Shown piece after piece: positions 34,736-45,460 of a stretch of 64,000 bases of DNA (its first letter is position 1; each line of letters opens with the position of its first letter). The notes beneath the pieces are model-generated. The model had not been told where the DNA came from. It ran no database searches and worked only from the letters and a program-made list of their open reading frames with translations. Source of the DNA: Stachybotrys elegans (taxonomy: Eukaryota > Ascomycota > Sordariomycetes > Hypocreales > Stachybotryaceae); NCBI GenBank assembly GCA_020746835.1, contig JAGPNK010000015.1:124001-188000 (forward strand), in the 5' to 3' direction. The position numbers were made by a program, and so were the translations under genes.

Positions 34736-34900
34736 GGCCCAAAAATGGACTTTTGGGTGGTGATGTACAGGCGGACGCTGAACCTGGACCTTGCTGTACT
34801 TTTGAGCGGCCAACTAGGCACTGTGCCTGCGCCACGCGAGGCCAAAAATGGACCCTTTTTGAAAGTCAAATTTAGATCGGCGGACGCTAAACCTTAACCC
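34736..34900 (+). repeat. Degenerate ~105-bp tandem duplication
   Basis: Two copies of a unit containing 'ccaaaaatggac' (34738 and 34842) and 'gcggacgct' (34771 and 34880), spaced 103-109 bp apart. It starts just past the stop codon of the NB-ARC-TPR gene. Confidence 0.6.
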
Positions 34901-35140
34901 TACTGTATGTATTGGATGTTCTAAGTACATATCTATCGAAGAGCCATATTCAGACCTTACTGTTACTAGTAGCTACCCTGCTTAAGACCATTCCCTCCTG
35001 TGTCTTGATTCGGTTGCTAGCCAGAGAACCCTTTGTATCGCCTCTGTTGAGCTGTTTTTGGCCCTTCTTTCCTTGCGCTTTTCCAACGGGATATAAGTGG
35101 GACCACTACATACGGGTTAACCTGTTCAAGATATGGTTGT

Positions 35141-35260
35141 GGATAGAGCCAGAACTGGATTCTATTAGTACCAAGTTACCCATACAGATCCCAATCTAAT
35201 GCATGGAGCCGGAACTGGATTCTAACTAGTGTCAAATGCCCATGCTCATGCTGAAGTCCT
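35141..35260 (+). repeat. 60-bp tandem duplication
   Basis: Two adjacent 60-bp units, both with 'gagcc(a/g)gaactggattcta' and ending near 'cccat'. They have diverged at roughly a fifth of positions. The surrounding 34714-35648 interval holds no gene. Confidence 0.6.
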
Positions 35261-35648
35261 AGGCGCACATGTGGGCCTCGGGATCTAAGTATCCAACTTT
35301 GGCTTTTGTAGAGAGATCTGGCATTTACTAGGGTTCACTACAGTAGCTTACCGTAAATGACGGTATAGCAATAGAAACGGCAAAACAGAAGTGTGATGTA
35401 TCTTTTGAGACCTACAAGGTACCCCAGAGGTATCCAGGCGCCTTCATGTAGTACTATAGTCCTTACACCGTCCTAACCGCGTTTCATATTACAACTCGCT
35501 GACCCGAAGACCACGCCCCTAGCAGAGCTGCACGTGTCAGTCTAGGAGCGCAAAATAGAGTCACATAGCTCTTCAGCAATCACTCAGGTCAAAGCCTCAT
35601 GGTAGCACAAAATTCTATGTCATATTTTGGGGTTTCAATAAATTGCTT

Positions 35649-37280
35649 CTATTGACTAGTAATCACTTCTCTAATATGTCTATTTTGCTTAAATTCCATT
35701 ATTAGTTTTGGACTTACCATTGAAGCTTCCATACACGTTATCTCGCGGTTGTGTTGCCAATCTAAGAAACACCAATCTTTCCCAACTTCATGAACCAACG
35801 CCGATATCCAGAATCCTTGAAAATTACCCTTGTTTCGGGCATAATCCTTTTCAAACGAACGAACCATTTCTTTATCAAAAATGTTCTCTTCTGGTACCCA
35901 GGAGCTTTGGTTCTCAGGGTAGTCTTTCCACCAGATGAGATACCAGTTCTTTGACAGAATTATCTGCTTCGCTGTAATGCGCTTGATGACAAACACATCG
36001 TCCTTCTTCTTCACGGTTGTTGTCCTAGTTGAATGCTTCCTTCGTTTCTTATGCCTCATTTGAGTGACTTTGTCATTCAAAACAGCCGTGGCCTCCAAGG
36101 AAGTAGGCGAGGTTGGACTTTGTATGCGAGTTGAATGGGTATCAGTAGCCGTAATATTGGATGGAGATCCCAGCCTGCGCCGTTTTCGTGACTGCCCTTT
36201 CTTGGCGGGCTTTGTTCTCTTGATTCGTGCAAGTTCGGGATAGGACATTGGGCCATCTTCCTCGCTACCAACGCATTCTTGGAAACCAGCATTGCCTCTA
36301 AACGAGCGAGTTTCAAGATCGGGACAGGAAACAGTGGTAGAACCTTGGTCCTGCTGAGAGAGAGAGGAAATATGTTGCTTATGATGTTGGTTTATATCCA
36401 CGCCAATGCTGTTTGACTGGCTTAGCTCTGTGTCTTTATCATCCAATTCTGTGTCTGATGTGGACCGGCAGCGGCTCTCGTCTTGGTGTGTGTTGTTTTG
36501 GTCGAGATCAACTCGTCCTCCGTGTGGCTCGCCACCCACACTGCAACTTTGTTGGTAACCAGTTTCGGTTTGCAGGAAATTGCTTGAGGATTGAGCCGTT
36601 GAAGATGACCTGTCGCCAACAGACGCTGGAGCGGAGGGTGAAGACGGATCAGCAACCCCTTGGAATGGAGACGTTGGTGCCGTGTGTCTCGGACCATCTT
36701 GCAAGGCTAGGTTTAGGCCCTTTGTGCTCGTCTCAGGGGGGCTAGGTGGCTTGGATTTGCTCTGATGGGTGTTGGGTTGCAAAAATACATTGTGGTCATC
36801 CGAGACGGAATCCTTATTCATATCCTTATCGGAGATATGAAGGGAGTGGTTTTGACCTTGTCGAACAAGATCAGATACCTCCATCTGACTTGGCTTGCGA
36901 TTTGAGCAAGACTGTATTCCAGCAGTGCTCTTATCCTTCTCTTTGTCGCCCTTGGGGGTTTCACCAGAGAAACGTAGCACTTGAGGTTTAGTGGAAGCAT
37001 CTTTATTTGATTCTTGTGAGGTATGGGAGTAAGAGGGACGTGGAAGATGAGGGAAACCATTGTGAGGCGTAATTGGCGATAGGTTTTGGAGTTGTGATCG
37101 AGCATTGAGGAGTTGACGTAAAGAAGGTGATTGATGTATTGGTGGTTGAGTGCGTGGCGGAAGTTGAGGTAGTGATGGATGTGGAGGGGGTAAGGTTTGT
37201 AAGGATGTATGCGAGGGGTTCAGTAGAAGGGTAGGGGTGTGGCCGCGGGCACTAGGATCTCGGGCCGTCATGTTGTTCAT
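35649..37280 (-). CDS. Chromodomain protein with long disordered N-terminus
   Basis: Single open frame of 543 residues from the ATG at 37280. The first ~430 residues are Ser/Pro/Gln/Thr-rich and probably disordered, with basic patches ('KKGQSRKRRRLG', 'HKKRRKHSTRTTTVKKK') that could be nuclear signals. Residues about 432-485 form a chromodomain: 'VFVIKRITAKQII', 'YLIWWKDYPENQSSWVPEEN'. The family binds methylated histone tails (H3K9me or H3K27me) through an aromatic cage; here Phe/Trp/Trp residues are at cage positions. About 55 unassigned residues follow. It is not attached to an integrase, so it is not an LTR-retrotransposon chromodomain. It is the neighbour of the DUF3435 recombinase, on the same strand. 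Confidence 0.75.
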   Translation of the reverse strand: MNNMTARDPSARGHTPTLLLNPSHTSLQTLPPPHPSLPQLPPRTQPPIHQSPSLRQLLNARSQLQNLSPITPHNGFPHLPRPSYSHTSQESNKDASTKPQVLRFSGETPKGDKEKDKSTAGIQSCSNRKPSQMEVSDLVRQGQNHSLHISDKDMNKDSVSDDHNVFLQPNTHQSKSKPPSPPETSTKGLNLALQDGPRHTAPTSPFQGVADPSSPSAPASVGDRSSSTAQSSSNFLQTETGYQQSCSVGGEPHGGRVDLDQNNTHQDESRCRSTSDTELDDKDTELSQSNSIGVDINQHHKQHISSLSQQDQGSTTVSCPDLETRSFRGNAGFQECVGSEEDGPMSYPELARIKRTKPAKKGQSRKRRRLGSPSNITATDTHSTRIQSPTSPTSLEATAVLNDKVTQMRHKKRRKHSTRTTTVKKKDDVFVIKRITAKQIILSKNWYLIWWKDYPENQSSWVPEENIFDKEMVRSFEKDYARNKGNFQGFWISALVHEVGKDWCFLDWQHNREITCMEASMVSPKLIMEFKQNRHIREVITSQ

Positions 37281-38485
37281 GCTGGTGGTAGATGAGAGAA
37301 AGAAGGTAAGAGCAAGGCGAGAGGGTGTAGTGAGGATGAGGGAAGATGCTGGTCTGATGTCTTCTGGAACGGGAGGGTTGTGCCTGCTTTATATAGACAA
37401 CCATGGAGTGGTCCAAGATAAGCCGGGCGGGTCTAGTGATTTGATGAATCCATTTTCTATAGAGACGTATCAACGACGCGCGGCCAGTGACTCCATCTCA
37501 TGTATGTTAGCTTGGACGTGGTGGGCTTGATCATGCCATATTCCTGTCGTGGGTCTCATAAGTGCATGACAATGCCCCTTCCTTTTGATATGATTCAATA
37601 AAACAGGTGCGGGCTCCGCATCCTACAGCGCAAGGCTCCTCCCACCCTCCACATCCTCCTTAGGCATATGGCTGAGCAGCTGTTTCTATGTAACAGTCAG
37701 AGCAAGAAGTACATGTATACACCAGGTTTCTTACATTCCAAGCGCATCACTAAAGATGGCTATTAGAGCTGCAGTCCATCAATGCCCAGGGAGGGAAACT
37801 TGAAAGCTTCCTAACAAGAAACCCCGAACATGTTTACCCGCTCCAGCCGCCTTCACGCCTTCACATGTCGGTCCACGTCATCAGGGGTACCCTTCGGATC
37901 GAACATTCTCGCATCTCGGCCAACTTCCTGGTAGAGTACAGTTGCTACCGCTGATTCATCTGTGATACACGTCATGAGCTGAGGTCTGAGCCCATACTCG
38001 GTCCTTGAGGAGCCTCTAGATCCACCATCGGCAGTCCCGACCAAGGCAGGATGCCCCATCACGAATCCAGGCAGCATGTGACAAAGCTTTCTATTCCTCG
38101 TTGGATTAGTTGGGTTACATATGGCATCCACTAATGTGCTATATTTAAATACGCAAGTGCAATGGATTTACTTCCCTGTCCATTGTCATGATGTGAGTAA
38201 AATCCCACAAAGCATGGTTCAAGGCAGGACATGCCTGGTGGCCTGTCTGATTAACTAGATTCACAATCATCGTCTCGATTCATGATGGAAATAGTATGCT
38301 CCTACTAAATTTAACATAATACCCTCCTTTTTATGCCCTATAAACTTTGCTTTGCCCCCTAATCACCATATCAGATTTCTATTATTGTAATTAGTTCTTT
38401 GTTTTCTCTCTTGGTTTCAAGCTACTCTTGGTGCCATTCTGTCTAGTAGTATTTATGGAATAGTAAATAAAGAGCCCTCAACTAA
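37281..38485. other. Intergenic, one doubtful small frame
   Basis: A 92-codon minus-strand frame at 37853-38131 has no recognisable feature and is not called as a gene. The rest holds nothing supported. Confidence 0.45.
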
Positions 38486-40894
38486 TTATGAAACAGTACC
38501 GTGAATTTCCCTTGCATGCCGCTGAAGATGCATCTTGTGTTGAAGGGTGAAGTCACAAACCTGACAGTGAATCCGATCTTCAGGTTGCAAGTTAAGCAGA
38601 TGTTTCCGCCGAAAATGTTTACTGAGATCGGAAGATGAATGAAAAGGGTTGATCAGGTCCCTTATCATTGCATCATCTTGTGATAAGCAAAGTGCCTTCC
38701 CAATGCAAAGGAAGCATCGCGTCAGCCTCTCGTCAGGCCTGCTCACAAAAACTGACAACACAGCATCGTCAAGCGCACTTGGTGAAGGGGATGTTTTCTG
38801 AACATCTGTCCTTTTGATCACCACAGTGCTATTGCAGTTCGGAGTGCGTCCCTCTTCAACAGAGCAGTACGCTACTAGTGCCTGAATTGCCTTATTCTTG
38901 CGTTTGTTCTGGTCCTCAATGGTCGTTTCGGCTGGAGCCCTAAGCGCTACGACCATGCTCTCTTGAGCCGGATGCATAGGACTGCTGGATGCCTCCACGG
39001 ACTTTGCGGTAAATTCTTCGCCACGGAGCTGGCGCTCGATGTCATCAACTGCCTGTTTGGCAGTCCAGTTCTTCCGAGTTTCCTCTAGAAGGGCATGTTT
39101 CTTTCTCTGTTTTGCGTTCTTCAGGTCCCGTACCGCCTGCATCCGCTCTTTGCTTGGAGGCATATTGCGAATCTTCTGTTTCATGGCCTTAATTCGGGGA
39201 TCATTTTTGACAGCTTCTATCTGTGCTTTCGTCAGATGAGTAGGCCGTCGCTTACTGATCGAATGTGCAATACTGCAAGACTGCGTGATGAGTGCCTGCT
39301 GTTGAGCTTCTCCCAGTACAACGGCAAACGTATCAGCGCAGATTTCCCGCGAGAGGTAATTTCTCTGAAAGGTCATTGACTCTGCATGGCCCAAGCATAA
39401 GTTGCGGAGTGAGTCGCTAACATTAGCTGCATTGTAATGGTTAGATAGGCCACGATTCAGAGTGGTTGGTACAACATACAGCTCTGGTCAAGCTTGTTGC
39501 CAGTGAAATAGCGTAGAGAGTAACAAATTACATTGTCTTCAATGCCAAGGATGCGACCGACTCCTTTGATCCATGCGGCCATTGCGTTATAGGATATAGG
39601 TTCCTTCGGGGAGATCTCATACCCGGTTAAGGTGAGAATAGTTCGGCGGAAAATATAGGTATCGTCCATGCTAGCCTTAAGAGGGATTGGTAGCTCATTC
39701 TCTCCGGGGTGAATGGTCAGCTTGGATATACATTCGGGAGATGTAAGGCTGGATGCCTCGAACGCCTTGTGGCGAAACAGAATAGCCAAAAGGAAAACCT
39801 GGGGGCTAAGGAGCAAAGATCGGTGAAAGATGCCCTCAGGAACAGTAAATGTAGTCCTAGTTTAATATAAGTACATAATGTTGATATCGTAAAATTATTA
39901 TATACTCACGTCTCTTTCGCACCAAGCCATGTTTTAGTAAATTCAGGCGTAAACCGGATCAGTAAGTTATTTGGTCCGCCCTCTGGGTCCCTAGCCAATA
40001 TGACTTTGATGTCTTGAAATCGGAGCAACAAAATGCACATTGGACGGGAGCCTCCAGGTGCTAATAGCAGGAGGAAGAGAGCAGTAAGTATTCGGAGCTC
40101 ACCCAAAGGAAATAGTTTCTTGGTGGTGCTTAGTAATGTTTCGATCTGGTCCCTGAGAGTTTCCACCGTTATGAACCGATTCCGTCGTCTGTTGGTTCGA
40201 AGATTGTATTTCACGATAAGGCATTGCAGAACCTTTGATGGTTAATAAAGAACCCTAGGTGCTGTGGTGCTCTTGTCACCTACCTCTTTCATCCCATCAT
40301 AAATGGCTGCAGTAAACTTTTTGCCCACGCTCACTTTATACACGATCTGTAGATTCTTCCACCGTGTGTTTAGAGCGCCGGCTGTCTGTATGCCTGGCTT
40401 TTTCCTGCCATTTTTGCCAACTTTCTGGCAGATACACCATTCCAAGAACTTCTCGAGAATAGCAACCGAGACATTTTTGAACACTTCTCGAAAATCTCCC
40501 AGCCGGACATTGGTGCAAAATCTATAGATTGATATTAGTAGTCAAGGCCAGAAGTCAAATAATAACTGCTGTAGGCCACAAACTGCTTCCACTGGTTTTC
40601 GACATCAATCAGGCGTTTCTGGGTCAGGGGAGCATATCGAGAATAAGGACTTCTCTTTGTTGGCTCCTGGATCCCCTGGATATAGTATTCCGGTGGGTGA
40701 AGATTGCCCGCATAGAGCTGGACTTCATTATCGAAGTTAAAGCTCTCCTGATCCAGCTTCAAACCACACTCATCAGAGTCTCCGTTATTGCTGTCCAGGT
40801 CTGAGTCACTAGTAAGATCATCTCTCTGGTCCAAATAGGAATCAAAAGACTCTCCATCGTCGCTAGGAGAGAAGGAAGCGTCGGAATTATACAT
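38486..40894 (-). CDS. DUF3435 tyrosine recombinase (Starship captain-type) with C-terminal C2H2 finger
   Basis: Intact 729-residue protein in five exons: 40894-40584, 40521-40284, 40232-39910, 39856-39480, 39426-38486. The four introns of 51-62 nt all keep phase. After an acidic N-terminus comes a helical core-binding-like region ('VENQWKQFCTNVRLGDF', 'ILEKFLEWCICQKVG', 'TRWKNLQIVYKVSVG'). The DUF3435 catalytic part follows: 'ELRILTALFLLLLAPGGSRP' with Arg246, 'VICYSLRYFTGNKLDQ' with Arg406, 'SDSLRNLCLGHAESMTF' with His430, and 'QRNYLSR' with Tyr440. These fill the R...R-H...Y positions of tyrosine recombinases. The C-terminal end carries C704/C707/H720/H725 (C2H2). Such genes are often mislabelled 'FluG domain'. 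DUF3435 proteins lead Starship giant transposons, normally as the first gene at one end, pointing inward. Here that end would be to the right. Confidence 0.88.
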
Positions 40895-41280
40895 TTGGTT
40901 TGATAGCTGAAGTGGTGTTCAGGACGTGGTGTTCAGGATGCGGTGTAGTTAAGGGTCAGAATATGCAAAGTTTAAAATACCAAGAGCACTGGCTAATGCG
41001 TACAACCAGGTTCTTAAGCGAAGGGATGGAAGCCACTTCTGGCTATTTAATGCTGGCCATTATGGATAAGGTTGACCGACCATTAACAGATGGCTAGTGA
41101 ATCAGGAGGACCAAGGACATGGTCTGTTGCTTAGCGTAAGAAGAAGTAGTATACCCGCAGGTACATAAGGTACAAAGGTCTTTTGGGTGGGGCTTAAAGC
41201 GGCACTGGAACCTTGGCATATTACCCACTGGATCCAGCGGCAGAACCTGCCGAATCCAGCAGCCAATATGCCGTCTGAAA
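40895..41280. other. Upstream region of the recombinase, ends in a palindrome
   Basis: About 320 bp of ordinary composition before the palindrome at 41215. The sequence then turns abruptly AT-rich. Contains no gene. Confidence 0.6.
41215..41272. repeat. 58-bp imperfect palindrome at composition boundary
   Basis: Outer arms GGCATATT (41215-41222) and AATATGCC (41265-41272) are exact inverted repeats. Inner arms CGGCAG (41238-41243) and CTGCCG (41247-41252) flank a 3-base loop. The segments between contain partly matching GGATCCAGC/GAATCCAGC. It lies 320 bp upstream of the recombinase start, and the AT-rich block starts eight bases after it. Confidence 0.8.
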
Positions 41281-41623
41281 TGTTTTAATAGTATTAATAT
41301 TAATATCTATAGCTTCTATATATATTCTATATATAGTAAAGTATCTTTTTTAATATTTTTTAGTATTGGTACTATAGTTGTTTTTAAAGGGTTATTTATA
41401 TCTATATTATGTAATAGCTTCTTTCTTTTTTTACTCTTATTAGTATTATTTTTTATTAATATAAACTACTATCTAGATATACTTAATAAGGGTCTTAGGG
41501 TATTGTTTCTTATAGAGCTTATTTTTAATTCTTTTTTTAGTTTATTATAAAAGAGTGCTATAAAAGTACTATTTTCTTAGTTAAGAGATATAGTAATCTA
41601 TTAGAATAGTAATCTATAGTTAG

Positions 41624-41970
41624 TGTAACGGTCGGGTTCCTAACTATGACTAAGTCCGATTGTATTGGGGTTAGTTATTAGCAGAGCAGTCAGGGCGTAT
41701 ATACCGTTAAGTATATGTTACGTCTGGTAATGGTCGAATACTTAATGTACGCAGTAGTCGAGGTAACCAAGTTATATTAATAGCTAGTAGGCTTCTAGCT
41801 AGGCACATGATATAGAATCCTCCTATCTATATACTACGTGGACCGGCCGTTCAGCAGGACTGTCGATCCAGGACCGGGACTCGCTCTGGACCGGTCGGTC
41901 CAGTGGATCCTCGGTCCTCCACAGGTCACGTGACCTGTTATGTGACCTGTGCGGTTGTTACATCGTAACA
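41624..41970. mobile_element. Solo LTR, 347 bp, with 5-bp target duplication
   Basis: Begins TGTAACGG and ends CGTAACA, the TG...CA ends of an LTR with short inverted termini. It is flanked on both sides by GTTAG (41619-41623 and 41971-41975). Its base composition is normal (it keeps CG-rich parts such as ggaccggccgttcagc), so it was not hit by the RIP that degraded the surrounding DNA. No internal retrotransposon sequence is attached. Orientation is not known. Confidence 0.85.
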
Positions 41971-42605
41971 GTTAGTAGTAGATTTAACTTACTTAAGGCC
42001 CTTTAACTTTTATTCTACCACTCTTTCTTTATTAATAACTCTAAATATATCTTTAATTTATTATTTAAACTCTAAGTAGCTATTAAATAGTTAGTTAGTT
42101 TTATTTTCTTAGTTTATATAAATATAATTTTAATAGTCTTTAAGAATAGATTAAAATATATATATAGCTATTCTTTTAAACCTTTCTAAAACAAATAGAA
42201 CCTTTTCTTTATTATTTATAAAAGTATATAGAAAGTACTAGAGATATATATTATATTGGTTTAAGAACTATTTAATTTAGTCTAGACTTTTTACAAAATA
42301 ATTTAGTAGTAGTAGCTTAATAATAGCTTCTAGCTTATATTGTTCTATACTTTAAACAGTCTATTAGGCTAGTATTATAGTCTATAACTACTACTGCATT
42401 TATATAATAGATTACTATATCTATTTATTATTATTATATAGAATTAGTACTTTCTAAATATACTTAGCTTCTAAATAAGCTATTACTTTAGCTATAGTCT
42501 TAAATTAAAAACTTAAAGTATAAAATAGTATAAATAGATTAGTTAACATTACATTTAATATTACTTAAGGGTATATAGTAACTATCTAAATAAGAGCTAT
42601 TAATA

Positions 42606-42952
42606 TATAATAGTTAGATTTCTAACTATAACTAAGTTTAATTATATTAGGGTTAGTTATTAGTAGAGTAGTTAGGGTATATATACTATTAAGTATATAT
42701 TATATTTAGTAATAGTTAAATACTTAAAGTATATAGTAGTTAAGGTAACTAAATTATATTAATAGCTAGTAGGCTTCTAGCTAGATATACTATATAGAAT
42801 CCTTCTATTTATATACTATATAGACTAGTTATTTAGTAAGACTATTAGTCTAGGACTAGGACTCACTCTAGACTAGTCAGTCCAGTGGGTCCTTAGTTCT
42901 CTATAGGTTATATAACCCGTTATATAACCTATGCGGCTATTATATTATAACA
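42606..42952. mobile_element. RIP-mutated second copy of the same LTR, 347 bp
   Basis: Aligns without gaps to 41624-41970. TGTAACGGTCGGGTTC has become TATAATAGTTAGATTT, and the end CATCGTAACA has become TATTATAACA. Substitutions are G-to-A and C-to-T. No target duplication can be seen any more. Confidence 0.85.
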
Positions 42953-43860
42953 CTTATTTTTTTAATAATAGTAGATATAAACTATAGTATATACTAAATC
43001 TACTATAAAAAATAGCCTAATTAAACTATAACTTAGACTTTAAATCTAATAGATATTAGTTTACTAGGAATAGTTATTTTTTTATAGACTTAGCCTTTAA
43101 AGCTAACTATATACTTATCTATAGTAAGATTTATACCTAGAACTTAGAGTTATAAAGAAATAGTCTATAGATAGTTAAACTACTTATTATAGAGCTTAAA
43201 GGGCCTTTATAACTATAATAAAAAGGAGAAAATTTATATATAGTAAAATAGTAACTAGAACTAGTTAAAAGTTATATATTTAATAATAGAATAACTTAGA
43301 AAGTATTTTTTAGTCCTAGAAACCTTCTAATAGTCTTCTAGATAGGTTTCTCTATATAAATCTATATAAATCTATATAGTAAGCTATAAATAAATCTCTA
43401 GTACTAAGGTTAGACTCTAAGCCTTTTCTTACTATAAGGGCTACTATATATAGCTACTATTATTATAAAAACTATATCTAGAACCTTAAGTAAGCTTAAA
43501 AGCTTTATTTATATAGTAAATCTATCTTTTTATAAGAAAAATAAATATAAAAAGCTAAAAAAGGTTAACTAAGCTTACTAGTAATAGTAATAAAAGTAGA
43601 TAATATTATTCTATCTCTATTAGTATAAAAGCACTATTATAGTTATTAATAGACTTAAAATTTAGTTTCTTTATTATATTATTTTTCTACTTTTACTTAT
43701 AGTAATCTAGCTATATAAAAAGCTTATTATTAACTTTACTAATATTTCTAACTATAATTAAGTCTTTAATTACTATATTTTTAATATCTATTTAGTATAG
43801 CTTTAGGTAGAAAAGGGATTGAAATTACTTTATATACTGACCTAAATTAAGGGGTATATA

Positions 43861-44300
43861 GGTCTAATATATTAAGGGAGCCTTTATATACTTAAAGGGA
43901 TAAATAAGGCTTGGTGCTTGGAGCCCAAACGAATTATTATGAAGCGTGGCAGTAGCAAGGTGTTCAGGCAGACACTCCGTAGGATGCACCATGAAACTAC
44001 GTAAAGTAAGTCCCGCAGGTCCCATGTTATGTTGATGAATGGAGCAATTCTGAGTACCTGTCTGCCGATCGCTGGTTCTCGCAAGATGCAAAACAAGCAG
44101 GAGAGCAGTAAGATGTTGGCTTGAGAGTTGCGTAGAAGGCTAGAGGAATGGCATGTGAGGAAGAGCAATCCAGATGACCAGAAGTTGTATAAAGGGAACA
44201 ATCATGACCAGCTTTCTGGATGCTTCATGCTCCAGAGACAGACAGCCTTTGATCACCATCACACTCACCTTGTCCTTTTGAGCATTTTATAAGTCCTATC
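43861..44300. other. Intergenic, upstream of the secreted-protein gene
   Basis: Composition returns to normal. No gene is supported. It probably contains the promoter of the gene at 44301. Confidence 0.5.
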
Positions 44301-45386
44301 ATGAGACAGGTCCTTCTTTTGCCCCTTGGGGCATTGGCTGCCGCCATTGCCACAACCATTCAAGTCACGCTGCATTTCCTCAAGGGCGACCATCCCGAGC
44401 CGTCGATTACGGCCTACAGCCATGATCGCAGCCAAGTGGTTGGGCACTCTTGCTCAACCAGTTTGACCTTAGAGAACTCTGTGGTTGCTTTTGACGTCGA
44501 TCAGAACGGAGCCGGAAGCATCACTCTTGACGAAGAGGAATACAAGGTCCACGATGACCCCGAAATCTCGGGAGGTGTCATCTGTGGCCGCATTCACAAC
44601 GACGCGGAGACTGTCGTTAACTGTGAGCTGGTGGTCCCGGACGCCCTTGACCTACATCCACTTAACCGCCGCAACCTTCCTGAGTGTAAGTCGATGAGAC
44701 TTGCAAACAATGGGGGGGTTTAGGGTCTGGAGGCTGTCTTGGAAGGATTCCTCCGGGGACCAGAGTTTCTCCCTAGCGAACAGCTGATCAAACTGTCGGA
44801 AAAAACGACGACAGTTGTACCGAGACAGTGCGGTATCCAGCAGAGGGATGCCTACCGCGCTGGCAACGGTAACCCGCACCAGAATCCGCTCAACATTCAG
44901 CTTAGTGTAAGTGTTCCCTCTCTATCCATTTCCAGCCGCTCAATGCGTCCTTGCCGCACGATAACTAACGGCCCACTACAGGAGCCCATGCAATGTGGAA
45001 GCAGAGATGGCTGCGAGGTCAACTGGGCCACCAGCCGTTCCATTACCATCGGTTGGTCAGCTTCTGCAACAGCCTGGCAATGGCTCAATGGGGGCTTCGC
45101 AGTCGATATGTCCATCGATACTGGCAACAGCTACACGTGCCCCGGGCGTGCCAATGACTACTTCGCTTTGTGGAAAAACCAGGCCCAGACAGCGTACACC
45201 GTCCGCAATAGGCTGAGAGTTTCCTGTGGCCTGATCCAGGACGTTGGCGGGAACTATGTCATGTGGTCTCCCAACAAGAACAACCGAGGTGGCTACTACT
45301 ACTGCGTCTACGGACGTCAGTATGTTCGCTGGCTTGGAGACCGATGGTTGGACACCTCGCCCAATCGCCCTGGAGGTCCTCCTTAG
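44301..45386 (+). CDS. Secreted cysteine-containing protein of unknown function (fungal effector/toxin-like family)
   Basis: The ATG at 44301 opens with a signal peptide (MRQVLLLPLGALAAAIATT). Later parts read 'GLEAVLEGFLRGPEF', 'CEVNWATSRSITIGWSASAT', 'GGFAVDMSIDTGNSYTC', 'NDYFALWKNQAQTAYTVRN' and 'NNRGGYYYCVYG'. I recognise this as a fungal family of small secreted proteins without known activity, widespread in pathogens and saprotrophs. An intron from GTAAGT after 'LNIQLS' to CTACAG (about 44909-44981) keeps phase. A first intron at about 44684-44725 is needed to join 'NRRNLPE' to 'GLEAVLE', but none of the available GT donors gives the right phase. So either a splice site is unusual or the gene carries a small lesion. 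It is likely exported and stable through disulphides. The role may be antimicrobial or host-directed; this is a guess. Confidence 0.7.
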
Positions 45387-45460
45387 AGGACAGGACAATG
45401 CCCAACTTGTTTAAAAATGGATGGAGTACTACCAGGGTGTATGATGGCCATGATATATGA
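45367..45460 (+). repeat. ~90-bp direct repeat, copy 1 (3' end of secreted gene)
   Basis: Last codons and downstream sequence of the secreted gene (cctggaggtcctccttagag ... accagggtgtatgatggcca). It recurs at 46907-47000 with moderate divergence. Confidence 0.75.

Larger units (their letters stand above)
41281..43860. repeat. AT-rich, RIP-degraded repeat block
   Basis: About 2.6 kb almost entirely of A and T, with very many TA dinucleotides and no open frame. It is interrupted only by the GC-normal LTR at 41624-41970. Direct comparison of the two LTR copies shows the degraded one differs almost wholly by G-to-A and C-to-T changes. That is the signature of repeat-induced point mutation. The original transposon cannot be identified. 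Confidence 0.9.

Noticed and set aside
37853..38131. 92-codon minus-strand frame
   Set aside because: No family resemblance, no domain and no splice context. Length alone is not enough.
41221..41232. TTAC-N7-A as proof of a Starship target site
   Set aside because: Five fixed bases occur by chance many times in 64 kb. It is mentioned only as a weak pointer within the palindrome finding.
41281..43860. Possible centromeric DNA, because of the extreme AT content
   Set aside because: The block is only 2.6 kb and holds recognisable RIP-mutated LTR sequence. Degraded transposon DNA explains it.
43884..44201. Hydrophobic minus-strand frame before the secreted-protein gene
   Set aside because: Its hydrophobicity comes from the T-rich strand. 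It overlaps the likely promoter and has no family match.
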